Assembly (NCBI RefSeq): GCF_025118155.1
Contig: NW_026251390.1
Location: 1,054,001 to 1,118,000 of the forward strand
Length of the DNA stretch: 64,000 nt
Direction of reading: 5' to 3'
From: Cokeromyces recurvatus
Lineage: Eukaryota; Mucoromycota; Mucoromycetes; Mucorales; Mucoraceae
Under the pieces are notes generated by a model. It ran no database searches. It was given only the letters and a program-made list of their open reading frames with translations, and was not told the DNA's origin. This document shows positions 1 to 11,500 of the stretch, one piece after another (the stretch's first letter is position 1; every line of letters begins with the position of its first letter). The position numbers and the translations under genes are program-made.

Positions 1-289
1 TTTCATTCCCTAAAGAAATCCTAATCTTAGAAAAAGAAAAAAAAAGGGGGGGGAGAGGTAAAGAAGGGAAATAATTTACCCTACACATAAAAAAGAAGAA
101 AAGAGCTTAAATATACTGCTCTACTATAACAATAATATAAACTTACATGCCATAAATAGGGATCTGACTTAAACTATGTTTAAGCATAATCTTTAAAGCA
201 CCATGTGCTTTTGATAAATAAGCTAAAAACCAGATATAAATCCAGTCCGCATAAATCTATTGTACAATTAAATATACAATAATAGTACT

Positions 290-331
<42 letters not shown>

Positions 332-702
332 TTTACCTGATGATTTGCAATCATTATTAATTTATCGGGAAAAGATACTCCGTTCACTTGCCCATTCTTA
401 TCAAAAGTTAACAATCTTTCTATTTTCTCTTCATAGTCATCGTTGTCATCAATTACACTATCATCCATAACAACGCTGTTATCAAATGAGATAATTAGCT
501 CTCCAGGAGCAAATAGCTTCATGACTTGAAAAAGATTTTGAGACCAAAATCTCATGATGCTGGCATGGTAGGCATAATAAAGATTTTTAGAAAACGGTTT
601 AATGAATAAAGAAAGCCATTGTGTGGCTACAACGCATGATGTATGACCCCATAAGAAAATGCTACAAAGTAGACCATTTATAACAATTCTAACTGATTCC
701 AT
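1..702 (-). CDS. 1-acyl-glycerol-3-phosphate acyltransferase-like protein, 5' part only
   Basis: Membrane acyltransferase of the PlsC/AGPAT family, which transfers an acyl chain to lysophospholipids. Exon 1 (702-337) ends with the codons for N-H-Q. Exon 2 (256-147) continues I-Y-A-D-W, so splicing builds the catalytic NHx4D box (NHQIYAD). After it come W-I-Y-I-W-F and I-P-I-Y-G, as in the AGPAT5/LCLAT1/Cst26 branch. The donor at 336 is gtaaaa. The 80-nt intron holds a 39-nt homopolymer (291-329). The intron after exon 2 starts with gtaagt (146-141). I could not place exon 3 with confidence, and the gene leaves the window. The start at 702 (M-E-S-V-R) is preferred; an in-frame ATG at 747 would add a Phe run encoded by a homopolymer. 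An N-terminal hydrophobic segment follows the start. Family assignment is confident; substrate is not known. Confidence 0.8.
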
Positions 703-1107
703 GTTACTTGTAATGGAAACAATAACGGAAAAAAAAAAAAAAGGCAAAAATATTTATGAGCTTAAAAGTGACAATAAGATGTTCGACTAAAACTGTCACA
801 AATTCTACAAAAAAGGAATGTTTATTACAATTTTTTATGATTCCATGTTCAAAGTTTTAAGTTGAAATTTCATGTATAAGTAAACAAAATTTCGTATCAA
901 TAAAGACCTGTATTATTAGTTGTTGTTTTTTAAAAAAAAATACAATTATCGTATTTAATTTTAGTAATAGACACAAAGAATCTCTTATTTTTTAAAAAAA
1001 AAAAAAAAAGGTCTGCTATCTTTTCTTTATATATTGTGACTGCAAAAATAAAAAATAAAATAAAATAAAAACACAGTATTCCTTTTTTTTTAAGCCATAG
1101 ATCAATA

Positions 1108-1839
1108 ATGGTAATTAACAATCATTTGATCAGCACAAAATCGAAATATTTATCTCTCGTTCTTTTTTGTTTTAGGGAAACAGAAAAATCACATTAAAGA
1201 CAATCAAAAATCGAGATTCAATTCATCCTTATTCTCGAAAAGCACATCAATTATCTCGAGTTTATCAGCGTAGAGAAAAATTAGCACAACAAGAAAAGAA
1301 AAAACAAAATAATCCGATAGGTAAGATATAGATACATGTAAATATATATATATATCGTTTTAATTATCAATAATGACTAGGTGAAAGATGGCTTTGGTTT
1401 AGAGAAGCATTTGGAGAAGAGAAATCAGCAGCAACAAAGGCTGAGATGCATCAATTAATAGAACTTTATCTTCAACGTCATGATGAAGAAATTGAACACT
1501 TAGAACAAGAACGACATAGAGGACATAAAAAACCAAAGAGCTCACGACAAGAATTATTAGAGTCAATAAGAGATAGTGAGAAAAATGAATATATATCCGG
1601 CATGGGTAAGTAGAAGTAGTGTTAAAAAGATAGTATAAAAGACTAATTGACTTATTTTATTAGAATTACCTGATATGACAAATGGTAAACTGTTAAAGTT
1701 ATTACGGGAATGGAATGGAGATAAAAACGGTATGAGTCGTATTGCTACTATTCGGATTTATAAACCAGAAGAAACGAAAGAGCAGCAAGAGACATCAACA
1801 TCTAATAAGAATAGCAAAAAGGATATGATGGAATTATAA
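1108..1839 (+). CDS. TMA16: TMA16-like translation machinery-associated protein
   Basis: Small basic protein of the TMA16 family, which associates with 60S ribosomal particles. Four exons: 1108-1110, 1176-1320, 1381-1605 and 1664-1839, giving 182 aa. All junctions are GT..AG and the phases agree. The family signatures are visible: I-H-P-Y-S-R-K-A-H-Q-L near residue 20, then W-L-W-F-R-E-A-F, L-I-E-L-Y-L-Q-R and M-E-L-P-D-M. The C-terminus is Lys/Glu/Ser-rich. No upstream ATG is available in exon 2, so translation appears to start in a one-codon coding exon (ATG then gtaatt). It is divergent from the acyltransferase, with about 405 bp between starts. Exon 2 to 4 assignment is strong; the first exon rests on splice-site reading alone. 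Confidence 0.85.
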
Positions 1840-2517
1840 TAAAGTTGTCTTATTTTATTAAAGTTGAGAAATTGAGTCAAGTTAAAGTTTCTCTCTCTGT
1901 TATAGATATACCTTATAATTTAATTTGGAACAAAGTATAGATTCAACCTAAGCTAATGGTAATAAGTAAAATGTACATTTTTTTGAGAACGATACACTGC
2001 AATAGTATTACAAAAAATCTTTCCCAATGAATAGGACTTGTCAAAAACAGTACCTGCATAAACAGAATATTATTCAATTTGGATGCTCTATCTTTGTGAT
2101 TCTTAAAAAAAATTTTTCTTTAAGATGTTACTTACTAATATTTTATATTTCATCTAAATATTTTTCGGATTATTTATTTATTTTTTTTTTTTGAAAGAAA
2201 TCCTTAAATCTGGTTTTGTTGGTCTATAAATGTCGTATATAATCTTGGAAGAAAAGCAATACTATTAACTCAACATATAATGTAGATTGATATAATCAAC
2301 AAGTAGTTCGGACGATAATAATAATACTATTATTCAATTAAGAAGAAATTTTATATTTTGGAATAATAATGAATGCAGTTTCCCTTTACTGAAAAAGTTA
2401 TTATCCTATTATCCTCAACAAAATAATAAAATCTTGAAAAGTACAACAATTTTAAAAACAAGCAAAATAAATAGTAAAAAGAATCCAAATCCTAACAAAT
2501 AGTAAAATACGCTGTAA
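1840..2517. other. intergenic, no gene seen
   Basis: AT-rich spacer downstream of TMA16. I see no coding-like stretch, repeat match or RNA fold in it. Confidence 0.6.
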
Positions 2518-2599
2518 TGCAGGTTGCGAGATTCGAACTCGCGCCACTCTCGTGATTACGACCTGAACGTAACGCATTAGACCACTCTGCCAAACCTGC
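2518..2599 (-). tRNA. tRNA-Leu(CAG)
   Basis: Read on the minus strand, acceptor arms GCAGGTT/AACCTGC pair fully, with discriminator A at 2518. There is a three-pair D stem and an anticodon arm TTACG/CGTAA whose loop TTCAGGT places CAG at positions 34-36. A long variable arm (type II) and the T-arm loop TTCGAAT follow. The long variable arm and anticodon identify leucine. No intron. Confidence 0.95.
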
Positions 2600-2701
2600 C
2601 ATTTAGCACAATTTGATATTTAAAAAAATTATACTTTCGTACGATGTCGGAGTTTTAATAATCATAGTTAGTGTATTCGACCATTAAAATTAATTATACA
2701 C

Positions 2702-3053
2702 ATGACTCTTCCTGATATTGATTGTTTATACCGCAAGGCTCCTTCCCTTACAACCACTAGACCACCAACTACACCTAGCTATGTGTTAGTAACGAAATGA
2801 GACATCCCGATATCCAGACGACATTAAAGTTATTTCTACACAACTATGGCAATATGCGTTCGCACCAAATGCTTACTTCCTTAACATCTCTAAAGTTCCT
2901 GATCTGACAGATACGCAACATTTTGCAATGATCTTTAAATCGTATCCACCTTCCCAGTTTTTCGGTATCAAAGCCCTTGACAGTGAAACAATGGACAGAT
3001 ATACTGAAGTTAATCCCAGATCTGAAATTATGCACGGTTTTGCTAACTTCTGA
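2702..3053 (+). pseudogene. decayed ORF of unknown (probably transposon) origin
   Basis: From an ATG at 2702 the plus strand reads 32 codons (M-T-L-P-D-I-D ... Y-V-L-V-T-K) to a TGA. A one-base shift then opens a second coding-like stretch (S-R-Y-P-D-D-I-K ... F-L-N-I-S-K-V-P-D-L-T ... F-G-I-K-A-L-D) up to a stop at 3051-3053, just before an LTR. The composition looks like real protein rather than chance. I do not recognise a named domain; a retroelement gag/ORF1 is a guess from the surroundings. The minus strand here is also open, but that reads as its shadow. Confidence 0.4.
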
Positions 3054-3068
3054 AGGTGTATTCTGCAA

Positions 3069-3710
3069 TGTTTTGAGTGCAAAAGATAAGGAAAGAGAAA
3101 TCAGAAAAGGCAAGTCTGTGAAAACTCGGTATAGTTTATTAGAAGAAAAATAATACAAAAAATTGTACCAAGAAAAAATAATATGGAAAAATGACAAGGG
3201 TTATTTATATGTTTTTTACAAGGTAAATGATATTAATAGAAGTGTGATTTAGATAAGTGAATACTGGTATAATAGAGTCTTTATGCGCAAATTTTGTCTC
3301 CGAATAATTCTGCATGCAGTATGCATATTTCTCCCTGAGCTGTCGCTGTTGTAAATTATTATGTCTGGGGTAAGCAACGCATTAATATTAATTTACAGTG
3401 AATATTCCCTCTATAACAATATTTAACATTATAGATATATATATAATATGTATGACTTGTGTAAATAATTATGTAATTGAATATAACAGCCATAAACCTA
3501 TTGAATTCTTATTATTACATAATACAATGCATATAATTATTTTTAATGCTCAAATACTCTAACAATGACTGCTATTAAAAATGAGTGTAGAATGAATATT
3601 ATGCTCTAAAGTACAATACACTAGTTTTATTCGAATAAACTCTTTATTATGTAAATAAATGATAGTTTATTTCTATTAACTTAGTTGTAAGGATGACTAT
3701 AATCATAACA
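3069..3710 (-). mobile_element. LTR-A family solo LTR (internally deleted)
   Basis: On the minus strand it starts TGTTATGATT and ends CAAAACA. It matches the 700-bp copy at 13961-14660 almost throughout but lacks about 60 bp of the middle. In the sense direction it carries a TATAAATA box and an AATAAA signal. The flanks (tgcaa / agtac) do not match, so this copy was probably formed by recombination between elements or one flank was lost. Confidence 0.8.
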
Positions 3711-4213
3711 AGTACGTTCAAATTTTGACTGATAGAACGCGTTGCAATGACATTTGCTGCAGAAGTCGGTTAAAACGAATTGAATGATTTTGATCAGGGT
3801 TGCGTTGTGAGCCATAATGTCATTAGGTTGTACAAATGTCCAAAGAAAGTGAGGCAAATTTGGTAATTCCGCATCCAAGGCCGGCTTCAGCATGTTGTAT
3901 GTTGTTGGATATTGTTTTAATGACACCATGTTTTCTTGATCCGTAAATTGCTGTTTTGCAAGGTGTTTATGCTCTGGCGACAAATGCTCATTATAAGGGT
4001 TTATTATAGTTGCAACTGGGGATAATGTGGAAATATTCTCGCTGGTGATCTTGGGCCGCTTTGGTGGATGTAAGGCTGAAGATGCATCGCGAAAAAGATA
4101 AGTATCTTTCTTGGTTTTAACGGGGATGCTAGAAACATAATGTTGTGTTTCGTGAGTAGACATGTGGTTCTTCATCCATTCAAATTCAGTTCGGAAAGTG
4201 CAACAAGACGGGC

Positions 4214-5542
4214 TGTTTTGACAGCAAAAAGTTAAAGAAAGAGAAAAAACAAAAGACAAGTCTGTGAAAACTTCGCGTAGTTTTTTTATTAAGAAAAAAA
4301 TACAAAAATTGTACAAGGAAAAATTATGTGAAAAAGTAAAGGGTTATTTATATGTTTTTGCAAGGTAAGTGATATTAATAGAACTATGATTTGGATAAGC
4401 AAATATTGCTATAATAAAGCATTAGTCATAAATATTTTCTCCGAATAATTCTGCCTACAATAAGATCTATTTTTATTCTTTTCTGCCTGAGCTGTCGCTG
4501 TTACTAAAAATATTAAATTATTATTTCTGGGGTAAGCGACGCGTCAATATTAATTCACAGTGAATATGTCAGCTATAGCAACACCAATTATTTATATGCT
4601 ACTATTATTATTATCCTATAAGATATTATTACATAACAATATTTATCTTTATAGCTATCTATATATACTATGTATTGTCATGGTTGTAAGATTTATAACT
4701 TAATTCAATAAGATAAATAGTCATAATAGAATACATAGTGCATTTGTATAATAATTCTCTCTATAAACATATTTAGTATATTTACCCTTGTATAGAAAAA
4801 TAACTAATTAATAAAAAGTCCTACATCTAAAAATATACTTTCTTCTATTATTGTTCTGCTGAATATTAATTTATAAAAATAACTTTATACAAGTTAAACT
4901 GGGGTAAACTAAGAATAATACAAATACGCGTAATAATTGATTCTACTCAGAATACACGTATTAGTTATAAAAATAAATATATACTAAAGACATGAATCTA
5001 TAATTATAACTCTTAGTAATCCTTCTATAATTATATTATCAAATACAATTTGTTATATTTTTATCTTCTTATTACTCATCATCCTTATTCACAAAATATA
5101 TAAATACTCTTACATTATTCACCCTTATTTTGTATAACTCATAACTTATAACTAATAACAATACTTGTATTGAATTAACTTTTAATAAAACTTATTGACA
5201 AGTCTCAACGTACTTCTTCTGTCTTGTTTTCTTTCTATTTTATTTCTTTTATTTAATCCCTTAAACCTACCTGAACCACAACATGTATGACTTATAAATA
5301 ATTATGTAATTGAATATAACGGTCATAATCCTATTGAATTATTATTATTACATAATGTAATGTATATAATTATTTTTAATGCTCGAATACTCAAACAATG
5401 ACTATTATCAAAACTGAGAGTAGAATGAATATTATGCTGTGAAGCGCGATATATTAGTTTAATTTGAATAACCTCTTTATTATGTAATAAATGATGGTTT
5501 ATTTCTATTAACTTAATTATAAAGGCTACTACAATCACAACA
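4214..5542 (-). mobile_element. LTR-A family solo LTR with a nested LTR-D
   Basis: Begins TGTTTTGACAGC and ends CACAACA on the plus strand; sense is minus. It is flanked by a perfect 5-bp duplication, cgggc at 4209-4213 and 5543-5547. Without the nested insert it is about 716 bp, like the copy at 32690. Its sense strand carries a TATA-like box and AATAAA. Confidence 0.88.
4676..5283 (+). mobile_element. LTR-D solo LTR nested in LTR-A
   Basis: A 608-bp TGTCATGG..CCACAACA segment interrupts the LTR-A copy and is flanked by the 5-bp duplication tgtat (4671-4675 and 5284-5288). On the plus strand it has TATATAAATA near 5096 and AATAAA near 5185, so it is oriented plus. It is the only copy of this family that I found. 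Confidence 0.88.
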
Positions 5543-5825
5543 CGGGCAAGCATAATAGGGGACAGCATCTGAAGTATTTGCATGCACTATGACTTTTTCA
5601 TCCAATGAAGAGTAATAATCATCTGCGTCTTTAGATGGTAATGATTTGTTGTGAATACTTGAGATATGGCGGCGTAAATTAAATGAACTTTTGAATTCTT
5701 TTTGGCAAATGTGATATGCATGTTTTAGGTAAATAAGTGTTATATGGACATTGAGAATAAAAGGACATTTTGGAAAAAACCCCCCTGTCATTTTGGAGCC
5801 CCCCCTCTCATTTTGGAGACCCGCC

Positions 5826-6429
5826 TGTGATGGAAGGTAAATAAAAGATAAAAGACAAAATAAAAAGAGAGAAAGGGAACAAAAGGAAGTATAGTTTGAG
5901 ACTGTTTTTTATTCAATAAATAAAGTTAAAAGAAAAGCTAAAGAAAGAAGTTAAAGATTATTTTGTGTCTAAACAACTGCTTGTATTTATATTAATGAAT
6001 CCTGAATCAAAGAAATAAAAATAACCGTCAAAGAACATGAGTCATGAAACAGTGTTAGTATTCGGATATACGTCTTGTTGATTCAAGAGACTGATGTATG
6101 GATTATCTATTGGGTGTTATAATGATCTGATAAAGGTTTTAAATATACAATTTGATTGTTTGATCTAAGCATAGGTTCCTGACATCTATTTCAGTGGATC
6201 AAAGACGACCTGAATCCTTTATCAAGGTTATAAAAATAAATATTTAGAAATGATACGATGTCTTATAATTGATACATCTAGACAATTGGATGTCAATAAG
6301 TTTTATATTATTTACAAGATGTTATATACAGAGTTTTATTTCATATTCAGGCTTATATTTTATCCTGTATTATGTAATTCATCTATTATAATATTACTCA
6401 TGATTATATCCAGAGCTTGTTCTATAACA
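5826..6429 (-). mobile_element. LTR-C solo LTR
   Basis: A 604-bp segment TGTGATGG..CTATAACA flanked by a perfect 5-bp duplication, ccgcc at 5821-5825 and 6430-6434. Its first 500 bp recur at 32176-32689, and a diverged inverted copy lies at 46733-47161. On the minus strand TATAAATA is present. It sits in a stretch with tandem cattttggag-like units next to C-runs, probably the edge of the Tc1-like element. Confidence 0.88.
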
Positions 6430-6545
6430 CCGCCCTCTCACATTTGAAATTCCACTTTTTTACTTGACGCATTTTCACTAAACTCTGCAGCAATGGTAAT
6501 AAGGACGATTATACAGAAGGAAAAAAAAACAAATATGATTTTTAT

Positions 6546-7026
6546 TTAAACAGTCGTATAGACTATCATCATAATGCTTGATAACATTATAAAGATGATT
6601 TTGAGGAGCTTTGTTGCAAGCTTCAGTTATCCGATCTTGCTAGGTTTCCCCACTAAGTATTTTAACTCTTCTGATCTTACTTTTTGCTACAGACCAAAAT
6701 TGCTCAATCGGATTGAGCTCTGGTGAGTAAGGGGGCAATAAAATATAGTTATAGCCCCTCTTTGTGATGAGATCAGTTACATCTGGTCTTTTATGAATAG
6801 AGGTATTATCCATAACTAAAAATGCCTCTTCTAAATACTCAAATTGGTCCATGACATCTAGAGTTTTTTTTATAAAAACATAAAAATGATTAGCAGTAGT
6901 ACCTTTCGGTTTTTTGCTGCGGCTTTGCCACTCCGGTGTCAATCTTTCTTTTTTTGCCCGAGCCCGAGACAGTAACGAACTGAGAGGTGGGAACACTAAG
7001 TATTCTTACGCTAGTATGAATCACAC
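6546..7026 (-). pseudogene. Tc1/mariner-like DDE transposase fragment
   Basis: Minus-strand frames give the C-terminal half of a DDE_3-type transposase. The second catalytic Asp is in V-M-D-N-T-S-I-H. The hallmark L-P-P-Y-S-P-E-L-N-P-I-E-Q-F-W-S carries the final Glu. The upstream part (K-K-R-K-I-D-T-G) is in another frame, a one-base shift near 6900. A TAG follows K-I-L-S-G-E-T, with homologous-looking codons continuing behind it. The 5' half, with the first Asp, is missing: the reading stops at LTR-A at 7027. Not functional. Confidence 0.8.
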
Positions 7027-7578
7027 TGTTATGATTGTAGTCGTCTCTGTAATAAGTTAACAGAAATAAACCTTCATTTATTACATAATAAAGAGGTTGT
7101 TCATTTAAAGCTAGTGTATTGAACTTCACAGCATAATATTCATTCTACACTCAGTTTTAATAATCGTCATTGTTAGAATGTTCGAGCACTAATAATAATT
7201 ATATACATAATTCAAACAGGATTATGGCTGGTGTATTCAATTATATAATTCTTCATGAATAATACATATCATATATAATACATTAATAATATTGAATATT
7301 GTTATTTAATAACATCTTATACAATGATAATGATAGTAATTCATAAATAATTGGTATTGCCGCAACTAGACATATTCACTGAGAATTAATATTGATATGT
7401 CGCAGTCCAATAATAATAATTCGTTGTGTTTCTAGGAACAGCGACAACTCAGGAAGAAAAAAGAAATAAAGATATATCCTATTGATCGCAGAATTATTCG
7501 GAGACAATGTTTTATGTAAAACGCTTTATTATATAAATACTTGTTTATCTGAACCATATTTCTACTAATATCACTTAC
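7027..7578 (+). mobile_element. LTR-A fragment in opposite orientation
   Basis: Starts TGTTATGATTGTAGTCG and is the reverse complement of the U3 part of the copy at 13188-13887. It stops just before the TATA box, exactly where LTR-B begins. The rest of this LTR is not found on the far side of the gypsy element, which implies loss or rearrangement after insertion. Confidence 0.8.
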
Positions 7579-8418
7579 TGTTGATAAGGTAAAGATAAAA
7601 AAAGATGACAGAATAAATCTGTGAGAACTTTGTATAAAACTTTTATTAAAATAAAAAAAAAATAAAAATTAAAAACTTAAAAAAAAACTGAATTTTCTAA
7701 AAGATGAGTCCAATATGGATCCTTATTTATATCTTGTGGAGAACTGGTTACTTCGCGACAGGAATAGAATGAAGATATCTTGAAAGAAGAATATTTTCCC
7801 ATAGAATAATTAAAGTTATTGTGTTAGAGCTCTAGTCTTTGCCCTGACTGAGAATTAATCTCAGTTAACTCTAATAAATATTAAATTATTGGTGCTTGAT
7901 CTAGCCGGTTATTTTTCTTGAAACAAAATAATGAAATCTCGTTTGTTCATACTTGTGAATGATATAGGAAAGACACTTTTGATATATAGATTTATATTCT
8001 AACCAGCTTCTTTATATTATATTCATTCCTCAATGTACTACTTAAATGAATTTCATTATATTATATAGTGTATCCAATTAGAATAAAGTTAACATAGATA
8101 GTATATGATTATATTTATAAATTAGTATTTTAGACAATATTATAACAATAATATATATATAACTAATAGGTATAATCTACAATTCATATATCTTTATCAT
8201 TAATAGCTCCTTACACTATGTTTTCCTTATCATTATTTCGTAGAGTTAGTATTTATTATAACATTATTTTTCTCATCACAAGAATGTCTTATAAACTGAA
8301 ATCAAATAATATTGTATGCATAAAGTGTATAACTAATAACTATAATATCATTTGGTCCTTCATGACTCTGATTTGTATATTATAAGATATTATGTAATAC
8401 ATCATTATGTACACAACA
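7579..8418 (-). mobile_element. LTR-B, 3' LTR of the chromovirus
   Basis: 840 bp, sense strand TGTTGTGTAC..TTATCAACA. It carries TATAAATA near 7725 and AATAAA near 7640. It is nearly identical to 29555-30397. The polypurine tract abutting its sense 5' end shows that it belongs to the chromovirus. Confidence 0.88.
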
Positions 8419-8434
8419 CTATTCTCTCCCCAGA
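8419..8434 (-). promoter_or_regulatory. polypurine tract (plus-strand DNA primer)
   Basis: On the minus strand TTCTGGGGAGAGAATAG directly precedes the TGTTG start of LTR-B, where a retrotransposon primes second-strand synthesis. The LTR-B copy at 29555 has no such tract, consistent with a solo LTR. Confidence 0.75.
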
Positions 8435-8572
8435 ATATAATCACCTTGTGATTATTATTCGGCTTTCAATTCAATTCATTTAGATTTTTTATTAAGGGCA
8501 TTTTTATTTCTTAAAGAGTTAAATTTCGATTTTGTTTTCTGATATGACAGTCTCTGTATGTATCTTTCTAGT

Positions 8573-11500
8573 TCATTTCTTTTGTGTACTTCTTTTACGT
8601 TGCACCACAGGTTTATTTACTTTCCTTCTTAATTTTTGTTTGTATTCATCAAATTCAATGGGTAATTTCCTTTTTGATACTCTAGATGATTGTATTCTCT
8701 TAGGTATCCCATTAGCATCATTAGGATTCCATGTCTTTGACTCTTCTTCCAATTTTTGTTTCAAATCAAATATGTCCCAATATCTCTGGATTAATTCAGG
8801 ACTCGAAAAATCACTAGCTTTCTGCCATGTATTATGTTCATGTGAATATCCTTTCCATTTTACTAGAAATTTTCTGTCACCTTTAGGACCTTTATGATCC
8901 AGTATATCTTCAACTTCATAATATTCTTCTAATACGCCTTCATCTATATTAACTACCTTTAATTCAGATGGAACATAGTTACGTTCTAGTAATTCATTTG
9001 TTTCTGGTGTTTTTAATATGTATGATCCACCTTGATTACGTCTGACGACTGTATAGGGACCATCATAAATGGCAGCTAGTTTGTTACTTCTTTGAGGTAA
9101 TCTTACTATTACATGTGTGCCGTTAGGGATATTAATGAGTTTATGATTATCATTGTAGTATTCATTTATTTTTTCATTAATCTTTTTAGTTCTCTCAACA
9201 ATGGCAGGAAACACAATATTTTCCATTTTTCTATTTGATCTTCTAATTCTTTTATAGTCATAGTATTTTGTAAAATAGGATATCTCATTTTATCTTTATA
9301 GTTGTCCAGTAAATTAACTCTTCTGGCAGACATTAAAGAAAAAGGAGAACTCATAGTTCTATTCTTTATTTGCCTATTTGCACATAATTACACTATGGGT
9401 AAACATAAATCCCGATCGCGGGTATTCCCTCTAATCATTTTCTTTAAAGTATTCATAACAATTTTACAATAGGCTTCGACATGTCCATTTGATTGAACAT
9501 ATAATGCAGTATTATAATTTCTTTGAATATGAAGTTGTCTACATATATTATTCATTAAAATGTTTTTAAATTCGGTGTCATTATCCTGACTAATAACTCT
9601 TGGTAGACTATAGTCTGCAAATATTTTTATAAGAGTTCTTGCGACTGTATCAGAATGCTTATTTAATAGTGGTCTAATGATTAGATATTTGGTACACATG
9701 CAAACAACTACTAAAATATACATATATCCATCCGAACTAATAGGTAAAGGTCCAATCAAATCCATACTTATATGATCAAAAGGACGATAACTAATAATAT
9801 TCCTAATAAGGTGGTATCCCTTTCTCACAATATTATGTCTCTGACATTCAGAACAGGAATCACATAATACCTTTGCTTCTTCATAAATGTTATTCCAATG
9901 ATATCCTTGATCGTGAAGATCTCTTATCATTGATAAACTCGAAGCATGTCCTAAATTATGTATATCACTTAATAATTTATGTCTTTCATTTTCTGGTGGA
10001 CAAATATATTCACTTGTTCTATTTTTATTTTCAACGAGTTTTGTAGCAAGAATATTAATTTTATCATCGCTATTATATTTCTTTCTTTTTACTAAATGCT
10101 TTTTGTTTATTATTTCCTTCCTTTTTCTTTGAGATCTTCTATTCTCCCCCAGCTTATGTTCACTCTCTTCAAGAGGTGGATATAAGCGGCTTAAAAGATC
10201 TGCTAAGCGATTTAAAATACCAGGTACATGTATTACTTCAAAGTCATATTCAAGTAATGTTTCTATCCAACCAACTAACATAGGATTCATTACTTTTTGT
10301 GTATGAAGATAAACCAGATTCTTATGCTCAGTGTATATCGTAAATTTTCTACCCCATAGATATTCTCGAAATTTTTTTAAGAGCAGTAACAACAGCAAAT
10401 AACTCTCGTTTTGTTGTACTCCAATTACGTTGTGAAGGTGAGAGTGACTGTGAGATGAAATTAATGTATATATCACGACCTTTTTCATCCTTTTGGAATA
10501 ATAGTCCTGAGATAGAAAAGCTGACTAGCATCTGTTGCCACATAAAATGATTTATTTAGATTAGGGTAACCTAATACCAACTTTGATTTTAAAATATTCT
10601 TGAATGCTATAAAAGCTTTTCTTGTGCTTCGCCCCATAATTGCTCCACATTAGTTGTATGGTTTATCCTTGAAATAGATGCCGCTCCTCTCGCAACAAGT
10701 GGTATATAATCTCTGAAATAATTTATTAGGCCTAAAAATGATTGAACTCGTTTACTTGTTTTTGGCCTCAGCCAAGTCTCAACATTAGTGGTTTTATTTG
10801 TATCAATTCTTGTGCCTCTAGCATCAACTACAAATCCGAGTAGACGAACTGAATGTTGACGCCAACTATATTTATCAGGATTTATAATTAAATTTGCACT
10901 ATTCAATTTATCTATTACTCTTCTCACATCTTTAGCATGTTGCTCAATTGTATCACTGGCAATCACACAATTCATTCCTCCAAATAAAATAGATAGTATT
11001 TTTTGAAGTTGTGATGTTAATAATTTAAGTCCAAAACACGCTTTAACAAACATGTATTGATTACCATCTAAATGGATAAAAGTAATCTTATGTTGATCCT
11101 CTTTAGCTACCTTGAATCGATAATATGCATTGGATAAATCAATTATTGTAAAGAACTTTTTTCCTGCAAGATTGCGGAAGATGCTCTTAATTAATGGGAC
11201 TGGGTAGTTAAAATTGGGAGGTAAAATTTTATTTAATAATCTAACATCAAGACAAACTCTATGTCCAATAATTTCATCTGTCTTAGATTTCTTTGGAACC
11301 ATTAATAATGGGCTATTGAAGGAAGTATTTATTTTACATTTAACAATTATTCCTTTTTCAAGCCATGTTTTCACTTGTTCGTTCAACGTAGATCTTAAAG
11401 CAATAGGGATAGGATATTGACGTCTATATGCTGTAGCGTTTAGAGGCGTAGGTAGATGAACTACTGACTCCTTTATGGGACAGAGTGAGGTCTTCGGAAT

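Larger units (their letters stand above)
3711..5791 (-). pseudogene. C2H2 zinc-finger ORF split by an LTR insertion
   Basis: Two coding blocks on the minus strand, 5791-5543 and 4213-3711, are separated by an LTR whose 5-bp target duplication (cgggc) lies exactly at the break. Removing the LTR and one cgggc restores one frame and brings together a textbook C-x2-C-x12-H-x3-H finger. An upstream finger-like unit (F-K-S-S-F-N-L-R-R-H-I-S-S-I-H) has Tyr where the first Cys ligand is expected. A third C-S-K-C-H-C start is cut by the LTR at 3710. Between fingers lies a Ser/Pro/Thr-rich linker. DNA or RNA binding is inferred from the fingers only. It could be a host gene or transposon cargo. Confidence 0.6.
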
